A stretch of 64,000 nucleotides of DNA from Perkinsus olseni (Eukaryota; Perkinsozoa; Perkinsida; Perkinsidae): the NCBI GenBank assembly GCA_013115135.1, contig JABANP010000243.1, forward strand, positions 1 through 64,000. The letters run 5' to 3'. The notes beneath the pieces are model-generated. The model was not told where the DNA came from and made no database searches. It saw nothing but the letters and a program-made list of their open reading frames with translations. Position 1 is the first letter of the stretch. Each line of letters begins with the position of its first letter. Shown here one piece after another: positions 51,100-61,839 of this stretch. Position numbers and translations under genes: made by a program.

Positions 51100-51620
51100 C
51101 TAGACTTGTCGTTGCTCGGAGTAAAAGTTCTCTGACGCGGCGCTCTCAATATCAGCCATCACGGCGGGCCAAGCAGACCAGTGAAAAAAATCCTCAACAT
51201 CGTTATCGTCCAAATACTGTCTTCTATACGATGACACGAACCAGCGGACGAGCGCACCCGAACAGGAGGGCCGAGCGATGGGCGACACGAACCTCTGAGA
51301 CGAGCCGTCCAGACTGTTAATGTTCGAAGGCGTGCAGGAGGCAAGCGAACTACGTCGGCTCTGGGAAGTGGAGGGCCTCTGCTGGGCGGCCAAAAGCCTG
51401 ATAATTTACCAAACTCAGGATCGTTGCGAAGGAGAAGCTTGCTGTTGACTGACCCACGATTGCCATCACCAACTTGATGGAGAGTGCTTTGGGGTGGTGG
51501 TAGGGTGAGGTGCACTGTACTGCCTGTTCCACTGGGCAGGGGCGGAGCGACGAAGGTGGACAACATCAGAGAGGCGGGGAGACACTTATCCCGATGCTGA
51601 TCAACGGCTTCGTCTATCAA
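51100..51620 (-). CDS. Hypothetical protein, probable two exons
   Basis: The ORF from ATG 51,620 reads M-L-S-T-F-V-A-P-P-L-P and later L-L-L-R-N-D-P-E-F. The overlapping ORF ending at 51,100 reads S-N-I-N-S-L-D-G-S-S-Q-R-F-V then W-F-V-S-S-Y-R-R-Q-Y-L-D-D-N-D-V-E-D-F-F. A GTAAAT donor-like site after P-E-F may link them, but no acceptor gave a clean frame. Domain unknown. It precedes the CTD phosphatase gene on the same strand. Confidence 0.35.
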
Positions 51621-51970
51621 TTATGCTGTGCATGGTCGAGCAGCACAACCTCGATTTCCAACTCTGAGCTCACTAAGACGGTGCAGGTTAAAGAAGCGAG
51701 TAATACGCGGGGCGCTCGCCTGACATGACCTTTACGACCTCATTGGCCCTACAACAGGTCGACGGAGGCCTTGCGGACGTACCGACACACATTCACACAA
51801 TACGCCGCCTGGATTTCAGCATCCCTGCCGGGATGGAACTGAGACCATCCTGGGAGAGGTCCGAGAACTCGAGAGAGGCAACAGTATATTGAACATCTTG
51901 AGTCAGTATTAGAAAAGGAGGTCTTTGGGTGCCACAGAAGGATCTGCACATAATTAATGCTAACCTAACG

Positions 51971-52279
51971 TTAAGGGCAATTACTCGTCATGAACTGCAT
52001 CGTACCACACCAAACGCAACTCGTGGCCACCATATCGGTTGAACACTCGGGACATTGCTCGGGTATGATCATGACTTTGCAGCAGCGCACGAGGGTTTGA
52101 TAAAAGATATTTCTCCCTGCGGAGAACGCTGCAATTGCTGTCCACTGCAAAAAAGTACTCTTCTCACAGCGGAGCGAAGCCGCGATGACCCACCTTCGTA
52201 ATGAATATACAGCAGGGAACTCCCTAGGGTTATGAGTAATACCACCGCATCGGATACCGAGGGCCGTACATCTGCGCAT
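51971..52279 (-). CDS. Small protein ending in a zinc ribbon
   Basis: The C-terminal 35 residues read P-E-Q-C-P-E-C-S-T-D-M then S-C-V-W-C-G-T-M-Q, a C-x2-C...C-x2-C ribbon, and end N-C-P-stop. The 5' half contains a possible intron (hydrophilic and Cys-containing frame changes). It could be an RNA-polymerase-like or ubiquitin-ligase-like ribbon; the family is not assignable. Confidence 0.4.
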   Translation of the reverse strand: MRRCTALGIRCGGITHNPREFPAVYSLRRWVIAASLRCEKSTFLQWTAIAAFSAGRNIFYQTLVRCCKVMIIPEQCPECSTDMVATSCVWCGTMQFMTSNCP

Positions 52280-52572
52280 CGCCTCTGAATCAACACGGCG
52301 ATCAGTAGCGGAGCGAAGTTATGAGCTCACCTTCCAGATACGAGAACGAACCTCCTTCGGGCTCTACTAGGCCTTCTAAGAAACTGCCAGGAGAAAGACT
52401 AATCCCCAGAGTTGTAAGGTGGTTCGCACCTATCGTTATGGCGAGGCCATCGACAGTCCTGATCGGTCGGGCTTTCAGCGGACGGCGTGGGGCAAGCCCC
52501 TTTGAGCCACACCTACAATAAGCATCGATTCGAAAGAAAGCGGCGATGCGCCTGTGCTAGGGAATATCGAGA

Positions 52573-52775
52573 GAAAAAGCGGAGCCAGGGATCGAACCGG
52601 GGACCTCCCCTCAAGCAGAAGGTCTTTCAGCCTCACCTCATGACCAGGAATTTTGCCGACGCTAACCGAGTCGCTCTGAGTCATTTCTGCACCGACCTTC
52701 CAGAAGCGATGAGTGCCTGATAGATCCCCGGTTCAAACCGCGGGCCCTCCACTTTTCCACCTACCAACTTGATAG
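52573..52775. other. Cluster of degenerate tRNA-like segments
   Basis: The minus strand at about 52,580-52,640 reads AGGTCCCCGGTTCGATCCC followed by TTTTT, and the plus strand at about 52,724-52,755 reads GATCCCCGGTTCAAACC followed by TTTT. B-box and terminator are present, but T-stems carry mismatches and acceptor stems do not pair. These are probably tRNA-derived SINE or tRNA relics. Confidence 0.35.
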
Positions 52776-52926
52776 GCCTGCACCCCCAGGCAATCAGAGT
52801 CAAGTTCTTCACATCTCCGCTGCGCCATCCTTAAGCGAGCGTACGGGCCTCGACTGCCTTCACGCAGAACCACCTGCAATTTCGTGGCGCAGTGACGCAA
52901 ACAACGATCAGCATTCTTCTTCTCAC

Positions 52927-53731
52927 CGGATCCTTCTCCTTCTTCCAGCTGCACAGCGGCTGCCCCTCGTCCCCGTCAACAGGTCGGAGGTCCGAAGTGA
53001 GATGTAGTTCCTCCGAGCCAGTCGGAATATCATCAGGCGTCATCTCGCTCGAGTCTGCGGACTCCCATTTTTTCTTCAGAAACTCCGCCTTACTCGACCA
53101 TTCGTAAACCTGACCGACACTTCGTCGTGACGGTCATTCATACGAGGGCCGGTCATCATCTAAGAAAGATCCAGGATTCTGGATCTTCCTGAGATCGCTG
53201 AATTTTCTGGCCTGATCTGTTGATCGCCACGATGCCTCGGTGCTGTCATTCTCGCCATCCACAGCTCCGTTTCTGCTGTTGCCACCACGACCACAGCTCG
53301 CTGCGATCAACACCTCTCGGTGAACGATAGCCTCACGATGAGTCCCAGATAATGTTGAAGAAAGTTCGAGTGAATAGGAAATCGAACACTTTGTAGTTCT
53401 CATGAGAAAACTATCAGATCGTGTAGAACTATCGTATCAGAACTGACATCATTATCAGTGTATCACAGTGTCAATAATTTTCATTGAGGCCTTTACCATC
53501 ACCCACCTTGCCCTTCTCTTCCTCAGTCAGCGGGCCCTCTGGCACCAGTGGCTGGTCCCATGCCTCAGAGGATACCTCCAGAGGGTCTTCGCCTGTTAGA
53601 GCGAAGATGCACATTCTACACTGTGAGTGCATGTATCTAAGGTTGATGCACGGAGAGAATCCTAGCAGGTCGAGCATCCCCATCGAGCCTATCAGAGAGC
53701 GGAACTCATCACCATGACTATGTTTTGTCAT
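52927..53731 (-). CDS. Unrecognised multi-exon protein
   Basis: Exon 53,507-53,731 (75 codons) reads M-T-K-H-S-H-G-D-E-F and C-I-F-A-L-T-G-E-D-P-L-E-V, ending E-E-E-K-G-K before the GTGGGT donor. Exon 52,927-53,109 (61 codons) starts V-Y-E-W-S-S-K-A-E-F-L-K-K-K-W after CAG and ends K-E-K-D-P before GTGAGA. Both are phase 0. The 397-nt gap may hide another exon (R-K-F-S-D-L-R-K-I-Q-N-P-G near 53,190). Downstream exons lie below 52,927. The rest is unidentified. Confidence 0.5.
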
Positions 53732-55481
53732 TCAACGACAATGACAGTCATTGCGTGGGAGTGTTGATTATTCTGCAATAATCTGCGATCAATTCCGTGC
53801 CCTTGCAGGACGGCGTCAATTGGCCCGCTTAGTTCAAGTGCTGCATCCCCTTCCTGTGGTGAAACGATACGATACTGTATTGGTCATAATCGGGAAGGCC
53901 CATCTCGACCCCTTCCGACCTGTCCTTGGCATCAATCATCAACTTCATAAAAGTATTTTTCCGGTGGCGCTGCAGGACGCGGCAGTGATTCGGTAAAAGA
54001 CGTTTCAGTGATCAGGCCCTACATCTTCGACAAAGTATGCCGCTATTAGCGATCTATTTATAGTCCAACCCGCCTTCTGCACGCATCGACCTAAGATACC
54101 CCCCCCCACCTACTGGAATGTGGAGAACCTTATAAAGTGTTCCTTGATCCCTCCTGGGGACGTCCACCAACTGGTATGCTCCAACCAGAGTGTCTTGTTA
54201 CCCGCCACCGCCTTCATGTATCCAACCTCGAACCATGCACATGACGAACGCCGCTAGCAGCAGCAGCCGCACTCACTGTGCAACCTCGCGCGGGCCCGAA
54301 AAATCATCAACATTAATGAGAGCTCGGCGATTGGGGAGAGTCCAATAGACCTCCGGGCAACCACGGAAGATGACGATTGCACCACCCTGAAATTATCGCC
54401 TTGAACGGGCCAGGGACGTGCCGCAGCATTCGCTCCCATTGTGATAACCGTACCATAGCTCAGCGGTGCTTGGTGAGCACTATAGTGACTACGTTATCTA
54501 AGTCTCTATGCTAATCATTATAGTTTGAGTTGGATTCCTCTATTGCTATACTGTTCAACCGAAAGACTTCGAGAAGAGCTTCGGTTTCTCCTACCTGTTG
54601 AGCTCTTGCTATTTTATCGGAGCAGTAAAGCTCATAGGGTTCAATCGCAATATAGAAAAGATACCTAAAGATATTCCCTGATCATCATGGTATTTCACGA
54701 GTAGGTTCACTGTTGGAGTATGTCCGAAGGTGCGCCCATCGCTCGGTTGTCGTCCTTATTATGCAAGCAAGGGCCCATGCTGTCCACCGGATAATGGTTC
54801 ATCAACTCCCGGACCTGCGCCGGAAAAAATAAACCATCGAAAAACCTCAAAATTGAATTACGAATTCGGCACGGCCGGTGGGGGAGTCGCACGCTCGCTG
54901 CAAATAAACTGCATTTTTGCTTCGTTTCTCGAAAGATACCTTCGCCAAAAAGTGGTCATCATCATCGTGGTGGTAATGACGACTCACTTTGGAGGGCCTC
55001 CAGAAGGAAGGGTCCTCGAAGAAATAATCTGATAGTAATGGTGTCAAAATATGGTTCGATACGCCTGAAGGGCAAACACTCTGAGAAGGGTACCGAACTC
55101 ATCAGTCCAACGGTGGAAGGGCGAGCTCACTAAACCATACGCTGACCCCTGTGTTGGAGCGGTACTGTCATTGTCTGGCCACAGGGCTGATCAAATAGGG
55201 ATTATGGGGACACAGTTACTCAACAACTTCCACGATACCAAGCAGTACTAGAGGACAAGTACTACTTGCGCTAGAGGACATGAGGGATTGTGTGGTCACA
55301 CTATCACAAGGATGATCAGCTTATCAATGATTATAGAGTGACTACGAGCAACGACGAGAAATCAACAGCCAACCCACCAGATTCCTGTGCCTCGGGGTAA
55401 TGACCGTTGATTATGGAGCTGGCGGTCGCGTCGAACTGACCAGTCAGAGATTATAGCGCCTCATCAAAGATCAATGATTAC
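53732..55481. other. No firmly supported gene; possible minus-strand exons
   Basis: Minus-strand readings near 53,840-53,960 (L-M-I-D-A-K-D-R-S-E-G-V-E-M-G-L) and near 54,980-55,020 (Y-F-F-E-D-P-S-F-W-R-P-S-K before GTGAGT) look coding, and the latter could continue the fucosyltransferase-like gene. Splice connections were not established. A C-run (54,098-54,109) is present. Confidence 0.3.
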
Positions 55482-55784
55482 ATTGGAAAGAAGTTCACGA
55501 TCTCTCATTCTCGAGTGGAGATTGTCTGGTTCGATCTGAAGAGCTATCCATCGCTGACCGGGAGGCTTTTCCTCGGTTGTGAACTCATAAAAGTCAACCA
55601 TATGATGGACCACACCGTTGACTGAGAACAGGCCCACTACGGTATCCAAGGTTGAAGCGTGCATACCATGGACAGCTCGGCTGCGGTCATTGGTGTATTC
55701 ACAGCGCACAGGACATGGTTCGTACATCCGATTTTCCTGTCGCTGACCCCAGAAGGTATCCGCGAAGAGTACTAATGAGGACCT
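55482..55784 (-). CDS. GT10 fucosyltransferase-like exon
   Basis: A 101-codon exon between CAG (acceptor) and GTAATC (donor), phase 0 at both ends. It reads V-L-F-A-D-T-F-W-G, then P-C-P-V-R-C-E-Y-T-N-D-R-S-R, D-T-V-V-G-L-F, and P-P-G-Q-R-W-I-A-L-Q-I-E-P-D-N. The order C-x3-C-x-(F/Y)-T-x-D-R, then P-G-Q-x-W and E-x-x-x-N, is that of alpha-1,3-fucosyltransferases, Golgi enzymes acting on glycans. The donor-substrate domain should follow on the minus strand but was not pinned down, so it may be a partial gene. Confidence 0.6.
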
Positions 55785-56472
55785 CTGAGGAGAACAACAC
55801 CACCATCACGTCGGTGATCACAGCTCGGCATCGCCTCCAGGTTCTCCAAACCAGCGTAGCCGTTTGAATGATGATTCTCGTTGTTTGCTAACGACATGAT
55901 AATTTCGATTAGAATCAATTATCATTGAAACCGCTCACCGGAACCCCGGTGAGGGATGATTTAGGCCGTTTATTGACGCCGTTAATTTAACGGCATTAAC
56001 GGCACAATAATTCAACAGTAACGGAATTGGTAACAGTCTGATCTCCAGGATCAATTAGTGATAGAAATGGATTTTTAGTACTAATGCACTTTCAATGTCG
56101 ATGATTTATCTAATTGGTTGATTGAATTCCCAAGTGATTATCGCTGTGACTTCCTTTGATTTATCACAAAGTTTTATAATAAATCTTTGATAGCATCAGT
56201 CATGAGCTAATTTACCACAGTCGACTAGAGATGGGCATATCCACGGTTCTCGGAACGATACGAGCTCAAACGATCACGAACGAAGGTCGTGAATAACGGA
56301 GCCAGGCTCTTATTCGCAATCTGGGGAGTTTCTCAAGTTCTCAAGTCTCACTGAGTTGAGTTCCCGAACTCAGCACTTCGCGTGGACTGAAACCACTCGA
56401 GTTTGCGCCTCCACCACTAGCCAGTGAGACACAAATGAAGTTAATGATGTTACCTCCTACCACCCTACTCAC
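55785..56472. other. Mostly non-coding, AT-rich in part
   Basis: No gene. A short CTCACCGG...CCGGTGAG hairpin lies near 55,937 and AT-rich sequence at about 55,860-56,220. Confidence 0.4.
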
Positions 56473-56730
56473 CTTGCCTTCAGGTATGCCTGTAAGAATG
56501 CGATCGACATTACTCGTCACTCGTCTTAGCATCGAGTTGAGGTACCGCTCGTCGAGGCCTGCCGCGGAGAAGGATGAAAGGAAATCCATGGCCAACTCAG
56601 ATACCAAAGCCCATCTTTTTGAGCTCGATGTCAGTCTTCCCTTCCAAGGCCGTTAAGTCGATCGGTGCTCTCGATTGAGTCTTCGCTGATCTCTTGCCGC
56701 GAACATGATGCTGACAAGGCCTCACCTCAA
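56473..56730 (-). CDS. Unrecognised gene, two internal exons
   Basis: Exon ending at 56,605 reads P-I-D-L-T-A-L-E-G-K-T-D-I-E-L-K-K-M-G-F. A 46-nt intron (56,559-56,604, GT-AG) follows. Exon 56,473-56,558 reads L-D-E-R-Y-L-N-S-M-L-R-R-V-T-S-N-V-D-R-I, then I-P-E-G-K before GTGAGT. The joint is phase 1 and gives a Gly codon. The 5' limit of the first exon and the downstream exons are unknown. No domain recognised. Confidence 0.45.
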
Positions 56731-56868
56731 CGCTAGTACTTCACGCAAGCTTACTGAATAGGTTGGACTTGCTATGAATCTTTGCTTCGTTTCGATGCCA
56801 GCATCAACCTCGGGTTCTTCAGAGGTTGAACTGACCGAGGGCGAGATGCTGCTGCTAGGACCTAAGCA

Positions 56869-57472
56869 TCAGATCACTGCAGACTTCTTCTTGTGACTTG
56901 GGTACCAACTTTTTCGTATTTCATGGAGTTCTCGTTTCCGACTTTTCTGCTCCTCGGACTTCATTAGTAGATCAGCGACGGCCTGATAAGCCCTAGTGTG
57001 AATGCGCTCCCACAAGAAGTCTCTGCCTTAACGAATAAGACGGGTCGAATCTTATCAAAATTGAATCAGATATTTTCCATCATCCCTTTAAGGTCAGCAT
57101 ATGTAAGATATACTATACCATCACTTTAGTCGGCAGTGCTAGGTCCACCAACGAAAGCAGAGCAACAACTTCGTCTCACTTGAAATTGTTTCCTTTCGTT
57201 CTCACGAGATCATTGCCTACTGGCAGTATTAGAAGGAGAAACGAAAGCTTTGCTCCCTCCCAGTCGAGTTCTTGCCACGGAAAACCGAGTGCTCGAAAAG
57301 AGTTCTCAAGAGCTGACCTTGACCATTTGAACTGCGATTATTGGAGTGAGACCGCGGCCATTAGATCGCGCATTCGCACAGCTGTTTTAATGATGCGAGT
57401 TTCGTGCCACAGCTCTTATTTCTCATCAATAAAACTTGCTTTCAGAATTTTTTCCACCGTGTTATCTCCCAT
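56869..57472 (-). CDS. Unrecognised multi-exon gene or decayed gene
   Basis: Terminal exon 56,869-57,022 reads R-D-F-L-W-E-R-I-H-T-R-A-Y-Q-A-V-A-D-L and ends S-A-V-I-stop with a strongly charged middle. Upstream, 57,180 to about 57,320 reads F-R-A-L-G-F-P-W-Q-E-L-D-W-E-G-A-K before a GTGAGA donor. An ATG at 57,472 starts M-G-D-N-T-V-E-K-I-L-K-A-S-F and then meets an in-frame TAA just before E-L-W-H-E-T-R. That stop suggests an unmodelled splice or decay. Family unknown. Confidence 0.35.
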
Positions 57473-58632
57473 GGTGCCTTACATCTTCTAAGCGCCTCAG
57501 TCTGACACTAGTCGTCGCATGAACGTAGAAACTGAGATAAATCAGTGACTACCGAGTCACCGCGAGTAGAAGAGACCTCACGTGTTTATCATGACACAAA
57601 GAAGGACCAGTATCATGAGTATTATCAATGAAGCCGCCAGGCCTCGTATTGGAGCACCGCTACCGCTGCCGGCGCCTGGCCGATTTCGAGGCATCACGGC
57701 AATAACTACTAAAACGCTTGCTCGGAAGGTGTTATTCACTATGATGAACTCTATTCGATTGGCGATTCGTGAAGCCCTTTGTTCAACAGGTATCATTTGT
57801 TTAATCATTCGAATTTTTTCGAACAAAAATATCACTTTACAAAATAAGTCTCTACGAGTTGTAACTGTAGGAACCTAAGTATCCCGCACGGATAAATTGA
57901 TACTGCAAGGCCAACTGCCGGTACCGCTCGGCACGATGCAGGCTAATACTACTCACCCTGTAGAGCTTATCCTTGGGACTTTCACAAGCTGCCCCAGGAG
58001 CTGTAGCACCGGAGCACAATAACTGACGCGAACAGTAGGCGGAGACCGAGTGGTAGTCTCTTGGTAGCATCAAGCCCCGTTGCTTCAGACGCAGGCCCAA
58101 CCCACGAGTCACTTCCGGTGACCCTGGGTACGGTACAGAAGTGGTGTCTATGCGATCCCTACTTATGGCAGGCGCTCAATTCCAGGCCTCTGGTCGCATG
58201 GTGATCGACTTCGCTCCGCTGAGCTCTTCTCGCTCACCCCTCGGAAACGCTCAATTAAGAAAAGCATGGATGAGCCGACTAGCTAACTGTATTTGCATAA
58301 CTCCGTTCACTCCATTTTTAACTATGTCGAGTTCCCGAGCTAAGAAGGAAGACGGATCACTCGAGCAAGCCTTCTACTTCCCAATCGCTACTGTCATCGC
58401 AGCAGCACGGTTCTAGCCACACTCCGTCTGACGGAGGGGCGAGCGACACTTTGATGCTCAAAAGACAGTTTCCATCGATTTTAATGCGGGACCGTAGCAC
58501 AATTACTGTGTCATGTCACATCACCATCTAAGCGTGGTGTAATGAGCCGCGCTCGCCGTCCGAGTGGCCTCCAGTACGCGTCGTGCGGCCGTCTGTCAGG
58601 GTTTTTCCTCGAGGCTCAAGCCAATCTATCGA
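57473..58632. other. Possible small minus-strand exons, no firm gene
   Basis: The minus strand near 57,690-57,578 encodes a short peptide with a hydrophobic tail (A-A-S-L-I-I-L-M-I-L-V-L-L), reminiscent of a tail anchor. Near 57,900-58,000 there is L-Y-R-V-S-S-I-S-L-H-R-A-E-R-Y-R-Q-L. They may be exons of one gene, but no splice model was convincing. Confidence 0.3.
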
Positions 58633-59087
58633 ATGCCGGTTTATCTTCTCATCGCAACATCGCTCATCGCTGCGTTGATTTCCCACTTGCCTTTCGGTGA
58701 TGCAGCTGGCGCTCCGACACCCCAGCCCCATCGCGAAGTAAGTCCATCGATGGTAGCTAAGGATAGCAACATGGGGATGTTCCGGGGCAGCAAGTCAGCG
58801 GCGACGACCCAGTTCCTCTTGAATATTTGCAAGAGCCCGAGATCCGCCACATCGTAGATAAAGTTACTGGTATGCCTGGATATAACCCTGCCAACTTTCG
58901 AGAGTTTACAAAGATTGCCGCTCTGTACAGACTAAACTTCGTGACGGAGTCAGTCTTAGATGAATTAGTCGAGTCGGAAATGAGTTGGCTATCACTCAAG
59001 GCTGAGTGGAATCGAATGCATGACGAAGCCGTCGAGCATGCCATGAAATCTGATGGCCATTACTTCCGGCGTAATGACCGTCCTTAG
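58633..59087 (+). CDS. Small secreted protein of unknown function
   Basis: Exons 58,633-58,737 and 58,836-59,087, joined over a 98-nt intron with donor GTAAGT; phase 0. A 118-residue protein. The N-terminus M-P-V-Y-L-L-I-A-T-S-L-I-A-A-L-I-S is a clear signal peptide, probably cleaved near D-A-A-G. The mature part is helical and charged (P-E-I-R-H-I-V-D-K-V-T-G-M-P-G-Y, later V-L-D-E-L-V-E-S-E-M-S-W). An alternative acceptor at 58,811-58,812 gives a short out-of-frame tail, so I prefer AG at 58,834-58,835. No family recognised; a secreted effector-like role is only a guess. Confidence 0.55.
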
Positions 59088-59118
59088 GTCGGTACGTGAC
59101 TCTTATCGACGGTGAGAG

Positions 59119-59565
59119 TTGAATAATTCAACTACCGTACCGTACCGTCAACTTGAATTCGTCTGTACCGGAGAGCCTACCGTTTTCGAGCTCTCTACCT
59201 CCATTGCCATCATCGTGATTCGGAGTTGGTCATTGAGGTCGTCACTATCGCTCTCGAGTGGTCATATTTATCACTTAGGCATGCTTCCTATTGCCTTTCT
59301 AACGTTGCTGTTTATCAAGTCTTTGCCACTGCATTGATGGATGATGAAGTCTTGATGGAAGATGTCCGATATTACCGGACAAATAATCATGCTGTATCAC
59401 TACAGTTGTGACGATGTGCGTGAGAAATTAGCATCTGTTGCGTTCAAGGGCATTCGAGCGATTCCACAATACGATGTACTCCATCGTCACCGCGGCGTGA
59501 GTCAGAGGGCTACTCGACCGAAAGCTCGCTCAGCACGTAGGAAGAATCGTCTTGTAGCCAGATAA
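59119..59565 (+). CDS. Unrecognised exons with basic C-terminus
   Basis: Overlapping plus-strand frames: T-I-A-L-E-W-S-Y-L-S-L-R-H-A-S-Y (59,226-59,411) and L-A-S-V-A-F-K-G-I-R-A-I-P-Q-Y-D-V-L-H (59,362-59,565), the latter ending in a basic R/K-rich tail. A CAG acceptor at about 59,403 could join them. Coding is plausible; product unknown. Confidence 0.3.
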
Positions 59566-60279
59566 AAAACTGATAAAGATGGGATGAATTTCATCCGATG
59601 AAACTCGAAAGACTAGAGAGCTGAAACCCTGCGCAGCGAATGAATATTCGAGGTCGCTAGCTGAACTCGTAGAATACTTCTAATACCAACACCCAATGTC
59701 GACCGGGGCAAGTCTGGAGAGCTGATAGCAGGCCGCTACACTAAGTAGAGTCTACTTCCTCACATGTTGTAACCGAATATTCTGAATCAGATGGATTTTC
59801 TGCTGCCTTCGTCAAATGCAAAAGCATCCTTAACATGAGCGAACAGCGGCCTTGCTCCCTTCGCAAAAGCTACGCCGGCAGCCGCTAGCTCTGCAAAACC
59901 CCTTTTGTGAAGTGCGAACTCAATTAAAGCTAAGCAGGGAATCATCTTCATCGCCGGCACCACCACCCCCGGGTTAAAAGTGAATGGTAAAGCTAGATTA
60001 AGTTCACTGGCGGAGCCAGCCGCGAGCTAGCAGCAGGTACAGCCATGAACAGATAGCTGTGATGACGGCGGACCCGAGCTTAGCCCAGCCCTCCGGTCCC
60101 TGGATGTGGAGGTAGTATACTCGCGACTTCTGAGTCGACCCAGACCGGGTATTTAGTCGAACAGTGTACAGCACTGTTGTTCAAATCTTCGCCGTGGGCT
60201 TTACTGATTCGACCTGCGCAGCTTCGATTGGGGCATTCGGGCGGTTCGCCACTGGCGAACGCCATATCATGTCCTTGCG
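59566..60279. other. Non-coding spacer
   Basis: Nothing supported. Confidence 0.4.
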
Positions 60280-60493
60280 GAGGCCTCGCGTCACGTCACC
60301 CCGGAAATGGCCCTCTTCTTCATTTCGTTCGTAGGATCTTACAATAACAACAACAGTCTACGGTTACTCAGCTGCAGAACTGTCGTGGATCAGTTTACTG
60401 GAATAGAAGGGCGAGATGAAGTATTACAACGTACGCGTAGCTTGTGCGCCCAACTAAGCGGTCACGTTCCGTCTATCGCCACGGGGTGACGCG
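60280..60493 (+). repeat. Upstream block duplicated with the GH18-like gene, copy 1
   Basis: From GAGGCCTCGCGT to CACGGGGTGACG this block aligns with 63,408-63,635. Its best-kept core is CAACGTACGCGTAGCTTG, followed by TGCGCCCAACTA. It lies 170-390 bp before each gene and probably contains its promoter. Confidence 0.65.
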
Positions 60494-60666
60494 CAGGCAG
60501 CGGCAGCTGAGCGGCGCTAGCTTAGCAGCGGATACCTTAGCTTCGCTGAGTTAATCAGCTGAGGATTAGGAGGCTACCAACAACGTATGAACTGGATCGG
60601 ATCATGCAATGTGAGAAAACAGATCGAAGCGTTTTCTCTGGACTAGTTGTCTGTTGTGTCGCCATC

Positions 60667-61839
60667 ATGAGGGCCTCGAAGCAGCTCCTGGGCCTTTGCA
60701 TCCTCTTCCAGCTCGTCACTTCCGGGAATCCCACGAAGGAGCAGAGGAAACCATGCCTTACACCACCCACAACCACATCGCCCCTCGGCAAAGGTTTAGA
60801 GATCTATACACAAGTGGCCCTGGAGTTCGACGGGGTTGACCACTCCGAAATGGATTCGTATGTCGATAAAGTTTTGATGAATGGTACGAGGAACTTCATT
60901 CTGCATAACTACAGGCTCCATGGTAGCATGATCGTTTTCGACAAGACGTTTTCCCAACTTGATGATTGGGATAAGTCCAGGTTCATGTCCCTGAGAGATC
61001 GAGTAAAAGCGAAGGGGGGTAAAATAGTGGCCTCTTTGTGGTGGGGTCCGGACCATGTTTCGTTCAAGGACTTCGACAAGGAAACTTTCCAGAGCAGTGT
61101 GCGAAAATTTGTAGAAATCTACCCTGTGGACGGCTTCTCGGTGGCATTGGAGCGGTTTGACGGGGATCACCTCCTCATTATGGGAGAGCTTATCGCAACT
61201 TTCAAGAAACTGGGGATGATGTTCATGACGAAGTGAGTTACCAAGTCAGGAGTCGATTACAAAGACGCCGCTCAATCCAGATCAGACTACGACATCGCGT
61301 TTCGCTTTATTTGTCCAATCAGGTGCAACTATTATGACTGGCATCGAGCTCTCAAGGAGACTGGAGTCCCGAAGATGGCTGATTTGAATGTCATTAGTCT
61401 CGAGCCCAGGTTTGACGACGAAGTTCCGGATGCCGAGCGAGGTCTGTTCCTCATGGACGCTATCGCAGAGAAGGCCATTAAGAGCGCTACCAAGGCTGGA
61501 GTAGAGACGGACAAGCTCATCCTCGGAGTAAGTGGCCGGTTTGTGGACTCGACCTTATCCGCATTGATCGGAGTCCGCAGCTCCTTGATTACTCAGATGA
61601 GTTCTGCTGCTAGGACCTACGACAAATCTGCCGACCCTGGTGCCACATCTCTCACTGGGTATATCAACGTAGTTGAAGAATTCGGTGCTGACCCCGACGG
61701 CGATGGCACGGTTTTCGGTCCTGATGGCAGACTTTATTATTTCTACTCTCAAGCCAGAGCGCTCGGTAAGGTCAGATTGGCGAAGAGATATGGTCTTCAC
61801 GGTGTTGCGGCGCCACAGGTAGCGGAACGGTGGTACTAG
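60667..61839 (+). CDS. Secreted GH18 (chitinase-like) protein
   Basis: Two exons, 60,667-61,232 and 61,323-61,839, with a 90-nt GTGAGT-CAG intron at phase 2 that restores a Lys codon before C-N-Y-Y-D-W-H. I chose ATG 60,667 since it starts a clean signal peptide (M-R-A-S-K-Q-L-L-G-L-C-I-L-F); an in-frame ATG at 60,604 adds 21 residues. GH18 landmarks: K-G-G-K-I-V-A-S-L-W-W, then Y-P-V-D-G-F-S-V-A-L-E in the D-G-x-D-x-D-x-E position, K-L-I-L-G-V-S-G and a C-terminal Y-G-L-H-G-V-A. The catalytic Glu remains, but the two inner Asp are Ser and Ala, so hydrolysis may be impaired and a lectin-like role is possible. Confidence 0.7.

Noticed and set aside
54098..54109. C-run as telomere- or G-quadruplex-like sequence
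   Set aside because: A single short homopolymer without repeats; no quadruplex pattern of four runs.
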